Shown in pieces: positions 1-10,959 of a stretch of 64,000 nt of DNA. Positions within the stretch are counted from its first letter, which is position 1. Each line of letters begins with the position of its first letter. Source of the DNA: Inia geoffrensis (taxonomy: Eukaryota > Chordata > Mammalia > Artiodactyla > Iniidae); assembly GCA_036417435.1 (NCBI GenBank), contig CM070901.1, forward strand, positions 5,988,001 to 6,052,000. Direction: 5' to 3'. The notes beneath the pieces were generated by a model, which saw only the letters and a list, made by a program, of their open reading frames with translations, did not search any database and had not been told where the DNA came from. A program made the translations under genes and the position numbers.

Positions 1-390
1 TTTGATGGGTGGAATTATAGATCACTTATTTAGTGTTTTAAAATCATCACTTAGAATGCTATAGCTTATTACCATGGATATTGGGAAAAAGAGCCAAGCT
101 TAGATAATAATCACCTTCAGTAACACATTTTAGATATGATTGAGACCAGAATATTGGTTTTAATTTTTATTCTTGTTTTTCTATCAAATAAAAAAAAAAG
201 GAAGGAAGGAAAGAAAGAAGGAAGGGTTGAGTGGACCTGAAGCACCATTTATTGAACAGGAAATAACTGCTATAAATCGATTAAGGCATTGACTATGTGA
301 AAGCTAATTGAACTGTCACTATCATTTTGGCTTCTCTAGATGATGGTTTGCTTGACTTGAAGTGTGCAAAGACTTAGGAGTCAGGGTTGA
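1..390. other. No gene seen; purine-rich simple repeat inside
   Basis: I recognise nothing in this stretch except a purine tract at about 186-225 (an A run, then GGAA/GAAA units), which resembles the tail of a decayed retroposon. Confidence 0.5.
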
Positions 391-394
391 ATTT

Positions 395-800
395 TTGCTC
401 TATTTTCCCTACATACTCTTTGCCTTGCGAACTTGCAGTTCCTTCTCCCAGAGACAGGGTGCATTTCTACCCCCGACTTTATGTTCTCCCACTTGACTTT
501 GGCCAATGGCATGTAAGCAGACACACTGCAAGCAGAATCTTGAGATGCGCTGGTGGGGTTGGACTTGCTCTTTTGTTCTTGTATCACTACAATAAGAAGA
601 ATGTGCCCTAATCAGCCCGCAGGTCTGGGGAAGATGAGAGGCATAAAGGCAGACTTAGACAGACCTGCAGCGTGGAGTCCAGCCCAGCCGTGCTCACCCT
701 GGCTCAGCTGACCCCCAGGTGGCCCACAGAAATAAACAATAAATGCTTTTAATTTCATGCCTCTGTATTTTGAGACAATTTGTGGCACAGCATTCTTGGC
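395..800 (+). mobile_element. Ancient MaLR/MLT1-like solo LTR remnant
   Basis: The middle has the phrase typical of these LTRs (TTTGGCCAATGGCATGTAAGC near 500). Near 730-790 comes a polyadenylation-like AATAAA stretch and a terminal block resembling 'TTTTGAGACAATTTGTGGCACAGC'-type MLT1 ends. Divergence is high, and the subfamily and edges are inferred. The overlapping 68-74-codon frames here are by-products. Confidence 0.45.
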
Positions 801-821
801 AGATGTAAAATGTCGAGTTCT

Positions 822-985
822 GTACCAGGCACTTTTGCATTGGTTCCATCAGTTTACATTCCTAAGGGTCAATCATATGAGGTAGGTTTTATTACCTGCC
901 TTTCAAATTAAGAAACAGCCCTTGAGAAGTTACACAATCTGCCCAAAGCAACATAGCTAAAAAGAACAGAAATCTAATTCCAGTG
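822..985 (-). mobile_element. MIR SINE, antisense
   Basis: The order of blocks matches a reversed MIR: CCAGGCACTTTTGCATTGG, then TGAGGTAGGTTTTATTACC, then AAGAAACAGCCCTTGAGAAG, then a degraded 'cacacagcta' block. MIR is an old tRNA-derived SINE shared by mammals. Confidence 0.7.
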
Positions 986-1142
986 GAAAAGTTCAATTCT
1001 CCCATTGATAAAAGTATGTAATTTCTGTCAGGATTGTTCTCAGTAGCCAAGAATCAGCTTCAATGGAGCTGCAACTCTATGCAGGTGCCAGGAATGTATT
1101 TTGCTTTGATGTATTAAGATTGATTTTGTTTAGCAGGACCTA

Positions 1143-1375
1143 AGCTGGCATCGTGGCAAAGTGATTAAGAGTGTTGTCTCTGAAATCAGAGAGGCTGGGT
1201 CAGTCTCCAGGCCCCCAATTCAGTATTTACAGACCATCAGGCAAGTTACTTAACTTGGAGTTTCAGTTTCTTCAGTATGACATGGGTATAAGTCTCTGTA
1301 CTTCATATGGTTGTTATGGGATTTACATGTGTTAATATATTTAATAATCACTCAATAAATATTAATTATTGTTAT
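1143..1375 (+). mobile_element. MIR SINE, nearly full length
   Basis: It reads through the MIR core in order: GGCAAAGTGATTAAGAGTG at about 1156, the core GCAAGTTACTTAACTTGG at 1240, TCAGTTTCTTCAGTATGAC, and the 3' end CACTCAATAAATATTAATTA near 1350. It lies directly before the Tigger1 element. Confidence 0.85.
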
Positions 1376-1388
1376 TTTGTAGAAATGA

Positions 1389-1842
1389 CCGATTTTTACA
1401 CAGAGATATTGCAGGATCAGTTCCAGACCACTACAGTAAAGGGAATATAGCAATAAAGTCACATGAGTGTTTTGGTTTTCCAGTGCAAGTTATGTTTGCA
1501 CTGTACTGTAGTCTATTAAGTGTGCAAAAGCGTTATGTCTAAAAAATGTATAGACCTTAATTTTAAAAATACTTTATTGCTAAAAATTGCTAACCATCAT
1601 CTGAGCCTTTGGCGAGTCATAATCTCTTTGCAATAGTCACATCGAAGATCACTGAGAATATATCACCATAACAAATATAATAATAATGAAAAAGTTTGAA
1701 ATATTGGGAGAATTACCAAAATGGGACACAAAGACATGAAGTGAGCAAAGGCTATTGGAAATGTTTGACACAGGGTTGCCACAAACTTTCAATTTGTAAA
1801 AAACACAAGAAATAATAATAAGATGAGGTACTCGGGTATAGC
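1389..1842 (+). mobile_element. Tigger1-derived non-autonomous DNA transposon
   Basis: The left end contains AGAGATATTGCAGGATCAG and the motifs that follow in Tigger1 (ATAGCAATAAAGTCACATG, TAGTCTATTAAGTGTGCAA, ATCATCTGAGCCTTTGGCG). After about 1635 it jumps to the far end of the element (AAAGATCACTGA-type block, CGACACAGGGTTGCC-like block, AACTTTCAATTTGTAAAAAAC). The whole transposase region between these is missing, so this is an internally deleted MITE of the pogo/Tigger group. The inverted ends are worn. Confidence 0.85.
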
Positions 1843-1879
1843 AAAGGAGGGATCTAACGTCGTTTGTGAGATCCTGTAT

Positions 1880-2707
1880 ACAGACGATCAGTTTCAACAT
1901 CTATTATTCAATCAGGGTGTGAGAAAATCATTCAGTTAATGAAGGCAGTTACCAAATATGTACATGCACAAAGTGCCAACATGGTGCTAACTCTGAGATG
2001 GTCCAAGAAAATTCCAAAAATCTATACCTACAGTGCATAGACTCTCATTTTTCACCTTTGGACCATTAGCTTCTGCAATTTCTAGTACAATTCATTCTCT
2101 GCTTCAACAAACCCTAAAATCACTCTCCTCTGGTACACTGAGGGTCTTTAGGACCTTGGATGTTACACTGAGGTTCTAGACAAGTTGCAGCATTACAGTC
2201 CTGAAATTTTTCTGAGCCTCATGAGCAGTAATAATTAGTAACCGCACCCTTTGGACACAAGACCGTCGAATGCAGTGTGAAGGATGTCAAATCATCTGGG
2301 AATGATGCTTTGTTCAGGTTTGCTCTCAATTTCTGTGTATCTTGGAGAAGTTTCTTAATTGTTTGTTTTCTCTGCTGGCTAGGCAAAACTTTCAATACAT
2401 GGAGATCCAGATGGTGAGGAAAAAGAGGGACCACCTGGCCAACTTAACGAAAATATTCTTTCAGCCTGTTATTGAGTTTATTATTTTCCCAAGTGCTTGC
2501 TCTGTTTGTCATTGTTACGTTGACACTGGTCCAGGAGCAGGAAATCTCTTTTCTGTTAAATAACAAGAAACAAATAAACAACAATAAGGAATACAGATAG
2601 AAGTATATTATTTCATATTTTTGAAATATTATATTGCTAACATTGCATATAGATTTCAAAACAATAAACTTAGTTGATCTCCTTTGAGGCAATAGCTATG
2701 AGGCACC

Positions 2708-2736
<29 letters not shown>
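1880..2736. other. Unassigned segment ending in A29; candidate retrocopy 3' end
   Basis: An uninterrupted A run of 29 lies at 2708-2736, with AATAAA at 2663-2668, about 40 bases upstream. That spacing suits the 3' end of a reverse-transcribed mRNA or other retroposon on the + strand. On the minus strand, 2219-2434 holds an open frame of 71 codons, with a block reading LPSQQRKQTIKKLLQDTQK. I could not match either strand to a known gene. No target-site duplication was found. Confidence 0.3.
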
Positions 2737-2738
<2 letters not shown>

Positions 2739-3945
2739 CCAAAATGCAGACATGGATCAAGAAATACAAAATAAACACTGACTGACGAGAATTTTTATAT
2801 TTAAAGACATACCTTGGAAATAAACACAAGTAAAGTACAAATATTTTGGAATAGAATTTGGTTTCTTTGGAATTGTTTTGTGATAGCACCATCTTGTGGC
2901 CAAACTTAAAATAGGTTTCATTGCAAACTAATCAAGGCTGGGTTTATTCCAATATAAAGCTGCCTATGAATATTCTACCGTATTAAACTTATACAACACT
3001 GTCTTTTTTTTAGTGATTTTACTGTAATTTTAAGAACTGGTTTTGTGTTATCTAAAATTCAAAAAGGTTATCATCATGTAAATTATTGAGAAAGATCTTA
3101 TTGTAATCTTTAAGGCGGATTTAATACTCCAAAACGTATTTAATACTTTTTAAAACCAAGGTTGTATTTGAACAAAGAAAAATCCTGTCTACCATGCATT
3201 ATATAGAGGAATTCAGTTAAAATCAGAAATATTTCCAGTTATGAACTTACTTGTTAAACATTCTAGAAAAAAGTTGAAGAAATTCGATTGTCATTAAGCT
3301 TTAAAATATTTTAGAATCTAAGAGCTTGACAAGATAAAGATAACAGTCTCTAATCCATAGGAAATGTGTCGTAAGTATGAAAAGTGTAATAGACAAAAGG
3401 CCATCAAAATTTGTGTTATTCATATTAGGTGTTAATAGTGAGTGTAACCAAACGACTCCAAGTTTAGATTTCCTGCCTTCCACTCCTTATGCTGGAATGA
3501 GGGGCCATTTCAACCAATTTCGTTTTTCTTAGGAACCATCTCACAGTGTTTTATTCCAAACCGTTGCCAACACTATAAATCTAATGTTAATTTTTCTCCA
3601 TAATGCACAATTTTTAATTATCGACTGTACCTCATTGTAAGGAGTATGGTCCCATTTCAATCTTCCCTAGGATGTAGTTCCCGTGACCATTTAATTTAGA
3701 TTGTGAGATTATTCCAGGAAGGATCATGTCCCATCTGTCTGCTTATAGGTGCAAAGTATTGATGACAAGAAAGAGAACGCAGTCTTTAATCTGAAGGGCA
3801 ATGTAGGTGTCACAAGTGCAAACCCTTCTGTTTGCCAAGGAGGAAATTCATACCCTGAAAGTGAAACACTTCTTCCAAAGCACTTTTTCTTGTAGATAGC
3901 ATAGGATTGGGTCTAGCTTTTAAATCCCAATTTGACAATCTCTCT
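2737..3945. other. No recognisable feature
   Basis: This is AT-rich unique-looking DNA. The stretch at 3790-3900 has a faint resemblance to an antisense MIR (GCCAAGGAGGAAATTC), too weak to call. I see no exon, RNA or intact repeat. Confidence 0.4.
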
Positions 3946-3949
3946 CATT

Positions 3950-6780
3950 GAACTGATGTGTTTAAACCATTCACGTGGAAAGTGTCTGTTAATATGGTTT
4001 TATTAATCTAAGTCTGCTAGACGTTTCTTTCCACTTTTTTTCTTTTGCTTTTATTTTCCCCTCATTTCCTGCTTTCTCTGAGTTTGTGTCTTCTTTATGC
4101 TGACTTATTATTTATGTCTCTTTTTGACTAATTCAATAGTTTCATAAGCTTTGCAATATTCACTTTTAAGTAACCTGAGTCTATGTTCATGGAATAGTAA
4201 ACTATCTCTTAAGTAGCATGAGGACCTTATATAATACACAGCATATTCCCAATTTCTCCTTCCTATCCTTTAAGTCACTTTGTTGTACATTTCTCTATTA
4301 CCTGTGCTACAAACAAACAGTATATTATAACGTTTTCATTTAAACAGTTATCTTTTAAAGATAAAAATATATTTTACTTTCAATTATTTAATTTCTGAAA
4401 ATTTATTTTTTCTGTACATCCAGATTTCTGACCCATATCATGTTCCTTCTTACCAAAGACTTTCTTTAATACTTCGTATAAAGCAGGATTGCTAGCAAGA
4501 AATTCTTTCAGCTCTTGTATTACTGAGAAAAATCTTAATTTTCCATTTCTTTCGTAGGATATTTTCTCTGTGTATAGAATTCTGATAGTTTGTTTCTTTC
4601 TTTTGTCACTTTAAGGATGTTACTCCATTTCTTCTTGCTTGCATGGATTGTGACAAATCTGCTAAAATTCTTATTCTTTCCCTACTGTAGTTCACGTGTC
4701 TTTTTTCTTTGCCTTCAAGATATCCTCTTTTCCTTTTTTTTTTTTTTGTTTGCTTTACCAGTTTGAACATAATATGCTAAGGTTTTAAAAATTTATTATT
4801 CATACTGTTTGTGGTTCTCTGAGCTTTGGATCTGTGGTTTCTTGTCTATTTCTCCATCATTACTTATTCAAATATTTTTCTACCCTCTTCTCTCTGTCTT
4901 CTTCATCTGGAATTCCAATTATATATGAGACCACTGATATTGTGCCATAGCTCTTGGATGCTCTGGTCATTTTGTTTTGTTTTACCCACCCCCCTTTCTC
5001 TTTTCCTTTCAGTTTTTCGTAGCTTTTATCAATCTATCTTGTGGGTCATCAATTTCCATTGGGTTTCTACAGTGTCTGTCTCTCTGACGAAAATACCTAT
5101 TTGATCCTAGATAATATATAGTATATTCCCTATTTCTCCTTCCTATCCTTTGAGTCACTTTGTCTTTACATTTTCCTTTGGTACCTTTCACATACTAATC
5201 ACTTTTCTGTGCCTCATACGTACGTGTATGCGTGTATGACATGTCATATAAGACAGTTGATACTAAGGTAAATATCTTTTTTGCTTGGAGGTGAGTCCGC
5301 CTTTCCTCCTGACAGGCTTTAGAGTGGGGATTTGTGTTCATCTCTTCGGGAGCTGGACTGAGTTTATAGTTGCTTTGTGCTGTGGTGGCTGTCACAACAC
5401 AGGAGATGTCAAATTACTGACACCTTGTGTTTGTTGCGAGCTAATTGCTGGTGTTTTTATCTTTGAATGTCTTTTCCCTGCTTGTCTCTGGGCCTCCCTT
5501 TGTGCTGTGCCTCATGAAAATCTGCCTAGGGCAGCTGTCCCCCCTGTACCCACTTTTATTTTTTTTTCGTGCCTGTCAGTGTCAGGGCCAGAGTGGAGAA
5601 TGGGATCTTCTCTGGTGTTCTGATTAGGCCTCAATCTTAGGCACCACTGGGAACCCAGGTTTGGGGATGAGGCTTTCACGGGGCTTCCTTGCCTCCCCTG
5701 TAGATATAACTTTGAGCCTAATACGCCTCCCTGCTCCTTCTCCAGGGATAGAGGTTTTTCCCCTATTCTCATACCCCAAGAGCTGCAGTTTCCCCTGCAT
5801 GCCTTCAGGGGAAAATGTGTGTGGTCCTTTTCCGTACAGATGAAAGCTTCCCTTGGAGGAGATGGATTCATGTAGCATTCGTTCTGGCAGCGGCGGCTAT
5901 TTGCATTCCCCAGGTGGCAAAACAGGTAAACCTTTTCCAGGACCCCCCCAGGCTTCCCCTCGGATGCCAGGCGATGTCCATGGAGGAAAATCCTACAAAA
6001 GAGAAGGAACCCCCCAGTGTCTGCAGCCCAGGGGGTCACACTCTCACGTGGCCCCCATCCAGTCTTCAGCTGTCAATCAAACGTTCCAGCTCCACCGGCC
6101 AACCAACATACGCGTGACATTCTGGCATCTGTCCCAGGTAAGCCAACGCTTGGGGTTTGTTTCTAGGCGCCTGTAGGTGCTGTCTCTCTCCGGAGAGATG
6201 GGGTTAGTTGCTTTTATCATTAAATGAGTGAATTTTCAAAAATCTGCTGCTTCAGTATTGAAACGTTTTCCTTGCAAAATGTGTAGTCTTCATCATATCT
6301 GGTCTCAGACTTACTTGGGGTCTTCAGCAGCACATATAGCAAAAAGCAGCGCCCAGGAGGAGGCTCATAAGTGTCTTTTAAAGGGTGGGTACTAAGCAGC
6401 TGCATTGGACAGATGTCTAGTCCGAAAGGCCCGTGACCGATGCTGTAGGACCCCCCTGACTCTGCCCCAGGCTCCGCTTGGCATGGGTCTCTGCATGCCC
6501 CTTTGCAACATCAGAGGACCAGGGTTCTCTCAAGGCCCCAGGGAAAAGGACTGGGCTTCAGTCATTTTGAATCTCTCAGTCAGGGCCTGCTGTGGCTCTT
6601 CTGTTTGTTTGAAAACACACTTTTTAATGTTTTCGCTGCTATAGAGACCCCAAGTGTGCATCCCCAAGGAGGCTCTGATGCTTTCCGAATCCAGATAGTC
6701 AGACCTCTGGCAGGAAAGTGCACAACTATCTCGTCAACAGTTTGTTCAGACTGATGAAACAAGCAGCCTCAGGCACACTT
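3950..6780 (-). mobile_element. Old L1 (L1M or HAL1-like), antisense, with 5' UTR and ORF1
   Basis: Read on the minus strand, the segment runs from a 5' UTR-like part (about 6780 to 5110) into a decayed ORF1 (about 5060 to 4400) and then a T-rich region (to about 3950) that looks like 3' sequence rather than ORF2. The + strand text matches the reversed L1M 5' half, for example GAATTCTTTCAGCTCTTGTATT-like blocks near 4500 and the GTGCTGTGGTGGCTGTC-like block near 5380. An L1 with ORF1 joined to 3' sequence without ORF2 is the HAL1 arrangement, but a plain deletion could give the same picture. The long frames on both strands between 5285 and 6176 lie in this 5' UTR and are not genes. Confidence 0.65.
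4400..5060 (-). pseudogene. Decayed L1 ORF1 protein, C-terminal part
   Basis: The ORF1 product of L1 is a trimeric RNA-binding chaperone. On the minus strand around 4670-4610 the reading ADLSQSMQARR is recognisable as the ORF1 C-terminal-domain block that contains 'ET-QARR'. Near 4590-4555 a block like 'ILYPAKISF' survives as QNSIHRENIL. Other parts are frameshifted and broken by stops, so nothing can be expressed as a full protein. It lies inside the antisense old L1. Confidence 0.6.
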
Positions 6781-7112
6781 CAGTAAATCAAGCAAAGGGG
6801 ACTGTTTATGGGATATAGAAGGAAGTCGGTACCCATGGCTCTTAGGGCAGAGTGCTTAGCAACGCTGTCAGATCACTCAGGATTGCAAGTTTTCGATCCC
6901 ACAATTCTGCTCAGAGATTTTAAAGTTTCAGAGGATGTCATCTGAGTGGAGGGCCATTTCAGAACTCCTCCAGTCCTGGTATTTTGTTACCAAAGCTTGG
7001 TTAGTTCGGCTCGTAGTGTGACCACTCAGGTGAATCTCATTAATCTCCATTATTCACTATTCAGTGTGATTGCTAAGGTACAGGGTAGCACACACGCAGA
7101 CATACAGATATT
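6781..7112. other. No recognisable feature
   Basis: Short interval between the old L1 and the mini-SINE. No repeat family or coding signal was recognised. Confidence 0.4.
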
Positions 7113-7124
7113 AAAAGAACATGG

Positions 7125-7219
7125 GGGCTTCCCTGGTGGCGTAGTGGTTGAGAGTCCGCCTGCCGATGTAGGGGACGCGGGTTCGTGTCCTGGTCCCACA
7201 AAAAAAAAAAAAAAAAAAA
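7125..7219 (+). mobile_element. Mini CHR SINE (head plus poly-A) with target-site duplication
   Basis: It begins GGGCTTCCCTGGTGGCG, the standard CHR head. The RNA polymerase III A box (TGGCGTAGTGG, 7137-7147) and B box (GGTTCGTGTCC, 7180-7190) are both present. It then jumps from GGTCC straight to an A tail. The roughly 110-bp tRNA-unrelated part seen in the other short-form copies is missing. The 12-bp sequence AAAAGAACATGG flanks it perfectly on both sides (7113-7124 and 7216-7227). Confidence 0.9.
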
Positions 7220-7261
7220 GAACATGGAATTCAGCCAATGTGTTCATAATCTGGCATTTGT

Positions 7262-7298
7262 TAGTTGATTATCAGGCCCTAAGCCTGATAATCAACTA
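7262..7298. repeat. Perfect palindrome: 16-bp arms, 5-nt loop
   Basis: The left arm TAGTTGATTATCAGGC (7262-7277) and right arm GCCTGATAATCAACTA (7283-7298) are exact reverse complements around CCTAA. The hairpin stops at a mismatch on both sides. There is no U-run after it. Confidence 0.95.
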
Positions 7299-7330
7299 TC
7301 CCCAACCTTTTGATTCCAACACATTTACAC

Positions 7331-7332
7331 AG

Positions 7333-7369
<37 letters not shown>
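7331..7369. repeat. (CA)n microsatellite
   Basis: About 18-19 uninterrupted CA units follow ACAGATA. The 160-codon + strand frame that spans it also runs through the mini-SINE and is not a gene. Confidence 0.95.
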
Positions 7370-7370
<1 letters not shown>

Positions 7371-8095
7371 TTCATCTGAACGGAGACAGAATCACAGAAT
7401 TTGGAATTCATTTAATTTGACTGAGTAATGTCCTCCTCATTGTTGTTGAAAATGGGGAAGCTTTACAAAATAGGCTAATTGTTTCTGTGAAAACCCCAAA
7501 GTTCCAAAGTTGTGTAATGTTAGAGGGCAGACTTAGTGCCAATATATCCTGATATCAGAGCCAGATGTTAGAGTTGGGTTTTCAGTCTGTGATGGGCTGC
7601 TTGCATTTCAGGTGATGCCAACTTAAAGTCCTTCTTGCATCTGGCTACACATATTTCACAGAACACAAAACCCAGACAATTTCAACAATACAGGCAAGTA
7701 CACTCTTACGACTTGCCACTAAATGGTTCCACGTGAACTTGCTCTGAGTTTAGGCTATAGGGAAATAGGGAAGGCTGACAATTTGAGCTTCTTTGCTTCC
7801 GGCCAATCTGGTTTAGAGGAGGAATTTCACTGGATCCAGCCTTTGGCTCAAACCACCACAGGAGCTGCCTAACCACTCACCCCTCTTCCATGCTTTTTTT
7901 TCAACCAGCACTTTCTGCTCATTAGACATAGAAAACCATTTGTAAAATGCAAATTATACCATATAATTCCCTAGAGCAATAGGGAATTTAGACAAAGTTA
8001 AAAAATTTAGACAAAGTTAAAAACCATAAAGGGCTTTACAAGGTCAGAGAGATTTCACCCTTGCCTCCCTCTGAAGACTTGTCCTATGCCCTCCC
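7370..8095. other. No recognisable feature
   Basis: No repeat family or coding signal was recognised. A short direct repeat (TTTAGACAAAGTTAAAAA, twice around 7987-8022) is the only structure seen. Confidence 0.4.
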
Positions 8096-8097
8096 GC

Positions 8098-8470
8098 TTT
8101 CACTCTGTATGCTGGATTTCTGTAAATTCAAATTTCTCATGCTTTTTTTTTCACCTCTAGGATGTCAAATATGCCACTTCTCTTCTTTCTTCTCTCCGTC
8201 TTCCTACCTCTTCTTTACCCTCCAAATCTCAGCCTAATTGCAAGCCCTTCTCAGCTCTCCACAATTAATTAGGTACCATTATCAGACACTCTCATATGCC
8301 TTGCTTGCAGCACTTGGCACTGGCTGAATTATTCAATTAATTGAGATTATTTGTCTGATTTGTATGTTTCCCACTAAACTATAAGCTCCAGGAGGGCAGG
8401 TACTGTGTTGAGTGCTTATTTTATTGTCCTAACAATGAATACAGTGCTTAGAAAATATAAAATACTTGGG
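8098..8470 (+). mobile_element. L2 LINE, 3' end
   Basis: The diagnostic L2 3' block is present: CCCACTAAACTATAAGCTCC at 8372, then AGGAGGGCAGGTACTGTG, a worn 'cagtgcttag' block and the A-rich end. The upstream C/T-rich text (8180-8330) fits the L2 region before it. L2 is an old CR1-clade LINE shared by mammals. Confidence 0.75.
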
Positions 8471-9108
8471 GACTGACTAACTCACTGGATTTCAGCTCTG
8501 GGAATGTGATACTAAAGTCCCCATTAATGACAAAGTGTTATTTTCCTTGCTTCTTTCTCTGTGCATAAACTTACCTCAGGGGACCCTGAAGGCACTTGCA
8601 GGGCAGAACACATTTCTTCCCCAGCCAAATAGTTTCATAATTTAATGTCAGCTGTGCACTGTTCATCACCATTTCTTAAAATTCATGCTCATTTTTTTCT
8701 TCTTTTTCTTTGTAAATTTTTTTTTACCATAATTTAAGATCCATTTCACTAATGCCATATAGTCAGTGTTTTATAAAGAAATAAAATAGAGATGACTAGA
8801 AAGAAATAGAGATTTTTCCTTAAGGCTTCCTCCTAAAACAGTTTTATAGAGATTCAAATTCGAAATGTGCAGAATATTCATGAACAGAATATTTTATCCT
8901 TTTCCAACGTGTTAAGTTTTTATTGTATTGAGCTTGAATCCACACCACATTAGTTTCTTTTTTAACATTTTATTTTTTTAACTTCATGTGTGTTTTATAA
9001 GCTGGATGGGAGATGAAACAAGATGCATTTTACATTGGACTTCAATGAGCAACTAGAACATATTATTGGAAACTACCCTTTGATTTCAGTCTATGTCCAA
9101 ACTCAGGA
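8471..9108. other. No recognisable feature
   Basis: AT-rich sequence with no repeat or gene that I can name. Confidence 0.4.
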
Positions 9109-9122
9109 TAGACCATTGATTT

Positions 9123-9429
9123 TTTTTTTTTAAATGAAAGCTTGCTTATTTATTTATTTATTTATTTTTGGCTGTGTTGGGTCTTTGTTTCTGTGCGAGG
9201 GCTTTCTCTATTTGTGGCAAGCGGGGGCCACTCTTCATCGCGGTGCACGGGCCTCTCACTATCGCGGCCTCTTGTTGAGAAGCACAGGCTCCAGACACGC
9301 AGGCTCAGTAGTTGTGTCTCACAGGCCTAGTTGCTCCGCGGCATGTGGGATCTTCCCAGACCAGGGATCGAACCCGTGTCCCCTGCATTGGCAGGCAGAT
9401 TCTCAACTACTGCACCACCAGGAAAGCCC
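9123..9429 (-). mobile_element. CHR SINE, long form, antisense
   Basis: Reversed, it ends with the CHR head (ACCAGGAAAGCCC at 9417-9429 corresponds to GGGCTTCCTGGT) and begins with the long-form tail GGCTGTGTTGGGTCTTTG (from 9169), preceded by a TTTA-rich tail. The flanking duplication TAGACCATTGATTT / TAGACCACTGATTT (9109-9122 and 9430-9443) differs at one base. The frames of 103 and 62 codons here are SINE shadows. Confidence 0.93.
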
Positions 9430-9443
9430 TAGACCACTGATTT

Positions 9444-9885
9444 AAACAGCAAAGTTTGAAACAGAGACATATACACATACACAGATTTTGAAGGTAAGAT
9501 GCTGAGAACTTATTCTTAGTTTATTTTTACCACCTTAGTAGCTAATTTAGATAAATTATAATCTATTAACAATAATATGACAGAAATTTTCATTTTCAAC
9601 CCCACACACGGAACCAAAATGGAATTTCTAGTATTTCCTCGCTGTATCCCTAAAGACGTATTTTATTTATAATTAGAAACGTGAAAAACATTTCTCTGAC
9701 CTTAAAAACAGATGCTGCACTATACCAGGGCAATCAGTGCATATTTTAAAGCTGTACAATGAATTTATAGTTAACTTGTACTATTATTTTCCACTGAATT
9801 TTGGAATAATCATAAATGTTTCTGTCATGGGCATCTTTCTTTTTCTTTGTTTGTACTTTGAATCTGAATCTTGTCTCTGTATTTA
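9444..9885. other. No recognisable feature
   Basis: AT-rich sequence with no repeat or coding signal recognised. Confidence 0.4.
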
Positions 9886-9889
9886 GGGG

Positions 9890-10310
9890 ATCTCACAACC
9901 TATACATCTGGGTGGAATAAATTGTCTATTGATGCTGAAAATACTTACTTTCCCAGCATCTCTTGATTGTACGCTATTTCTCCACCCCTTTGATTTGGGT
10001 TGGCCCTATGAGTGCTTTGATTAAATACAACCATAGGCCTTATTTGGCTGGGTGCTTCTTTCTATTCCTCTAAGAAGCCAGCTTTGAGTGAACCCTGGAA
10101 AAACCCAAGCAGATAGGAACCACAGTTCCCAGCCGTCCACCCAGCTGAGCTCGCATTGGTACCAACTTGCTCAACATATCTGTAAAAGATAAAAGAACCA
10201 TTTTTCATCCTCCAACCCTGGTTGTTTGAGTTATCTCAGCTGAGGCCCCTGATAGCATGTGGCAGATGTTCATGGTGCCATGACTGGATGACACTTTGGG
10301 AATCTCAGGA
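9890..10310 (+). mobile_element. Possible ancient LTR of the MaLR type
   Basis: There are scattered MLT1-like phrases: GGGTTGGCCCTATGAGTGC near 9997, GTCCACCCAGCTGAGCTCG near 10135, and a CATGTGGCAGATG-like end. The match is loose, and I could not fix the edges. It may be one of two adjacent old LTR fragments. Confidence 0.35.
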
Positions 10311-10334
10311 TATCAGGTATGGTGTCAGTATGTT

Positions 10335-10760
10335 TTGCATGTGAATCATGGTGGCCAACAATATCTCCCATCCCAATCTACATTGTGATCTTGCCACTGC
10401 TCCATCAAGAGGTGAAGTCTTTTTCTTTCTACCTCCTTGATTCTGGTCCATGAGAGCTTGGACCAATGAAATAAAATAGAGGAAGTCTACTGGACTGGCC
10501 GTCTCTGCTTGCTTTCTCTTGGAACCCACTCTATGCCGTGAGGAGAACTTGGATAAGGCCACATGTAGAAAAAGTGATGTTGCTGGACCACCATGTGACT
10601 GATGGAGACATACTGAGTATTCCAGCCCAGCCGTTTGCTCTGTTCCAACAGAAGCTCCAAACATCCCTTCTAGGCTCTATTTGAATTGTTGAACCACAAA
10701 ACTATGGGCTTGTCACTAACTTTTGGAATGTTATACAGCAATTAATAGCCCGAACATTCC
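10335..10760 (+). mobile_element. MLT1-like LTR remnant
   Basis: In order: TCTCCCATCCCAATCTACA-type start, GAGCTTGGACCAATGAAAT (about 10455), the 'ggaacccactctatgccgtgagga' region that corresponds to the usual 'GCCATG-TGTGAGGA' block, and a terminal region (10715-10750) like 'gttatacagcaat'. The order fits an MLT1 LTR. The 119-codon minus-strand frame here is a by-product. Confidence 0.5.
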
Positions 10761-10764
10761 TATT

Positions 10765-10955
10765 ATCTACCAGTAATTTTCTTGGTGTTGCACATACAAC
10801 AAAAAATAAAATAAACATAATTCTGCCCACATTTGAGTTAGGAGAAACAAAAATTAAAAGTGTAGTAGTAACCAGAAAATTTTAGTTTCATATCGTGATG
10901 AGTTCTATAAAATAATACACACATGCATACATACGTAAACAAAGGTAATGTGTAT
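10765..10955. other. No recognisable feature
   Basis: Short gap between an LTR remnant and L2. It is A-rich with CATACA-type repeats at 10917-10937. Confidence 0.35.
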
Positions 10956-10959
10956 CATA

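Noticed and set aside
1649..1900. 83-codon minus-strand frame
   Set aside because: It lies almost wholly within the Tigger1-derived element, which has lost its transposase.
5512..6039. 175-codon minus-strand frame, the longest in the window
   Set aside because: It lies within the 5' UTR of the old antisense L1, has no domain, and competes with two + strand frames of 100-107 codons over the same bases.
7125..7200. tRNA gene in the SINE heads
   Set aside because: The A and B boxes are present, but the sequence cannot form a complete cloverleaf, and it is the known tRNA-derived head of CHR.
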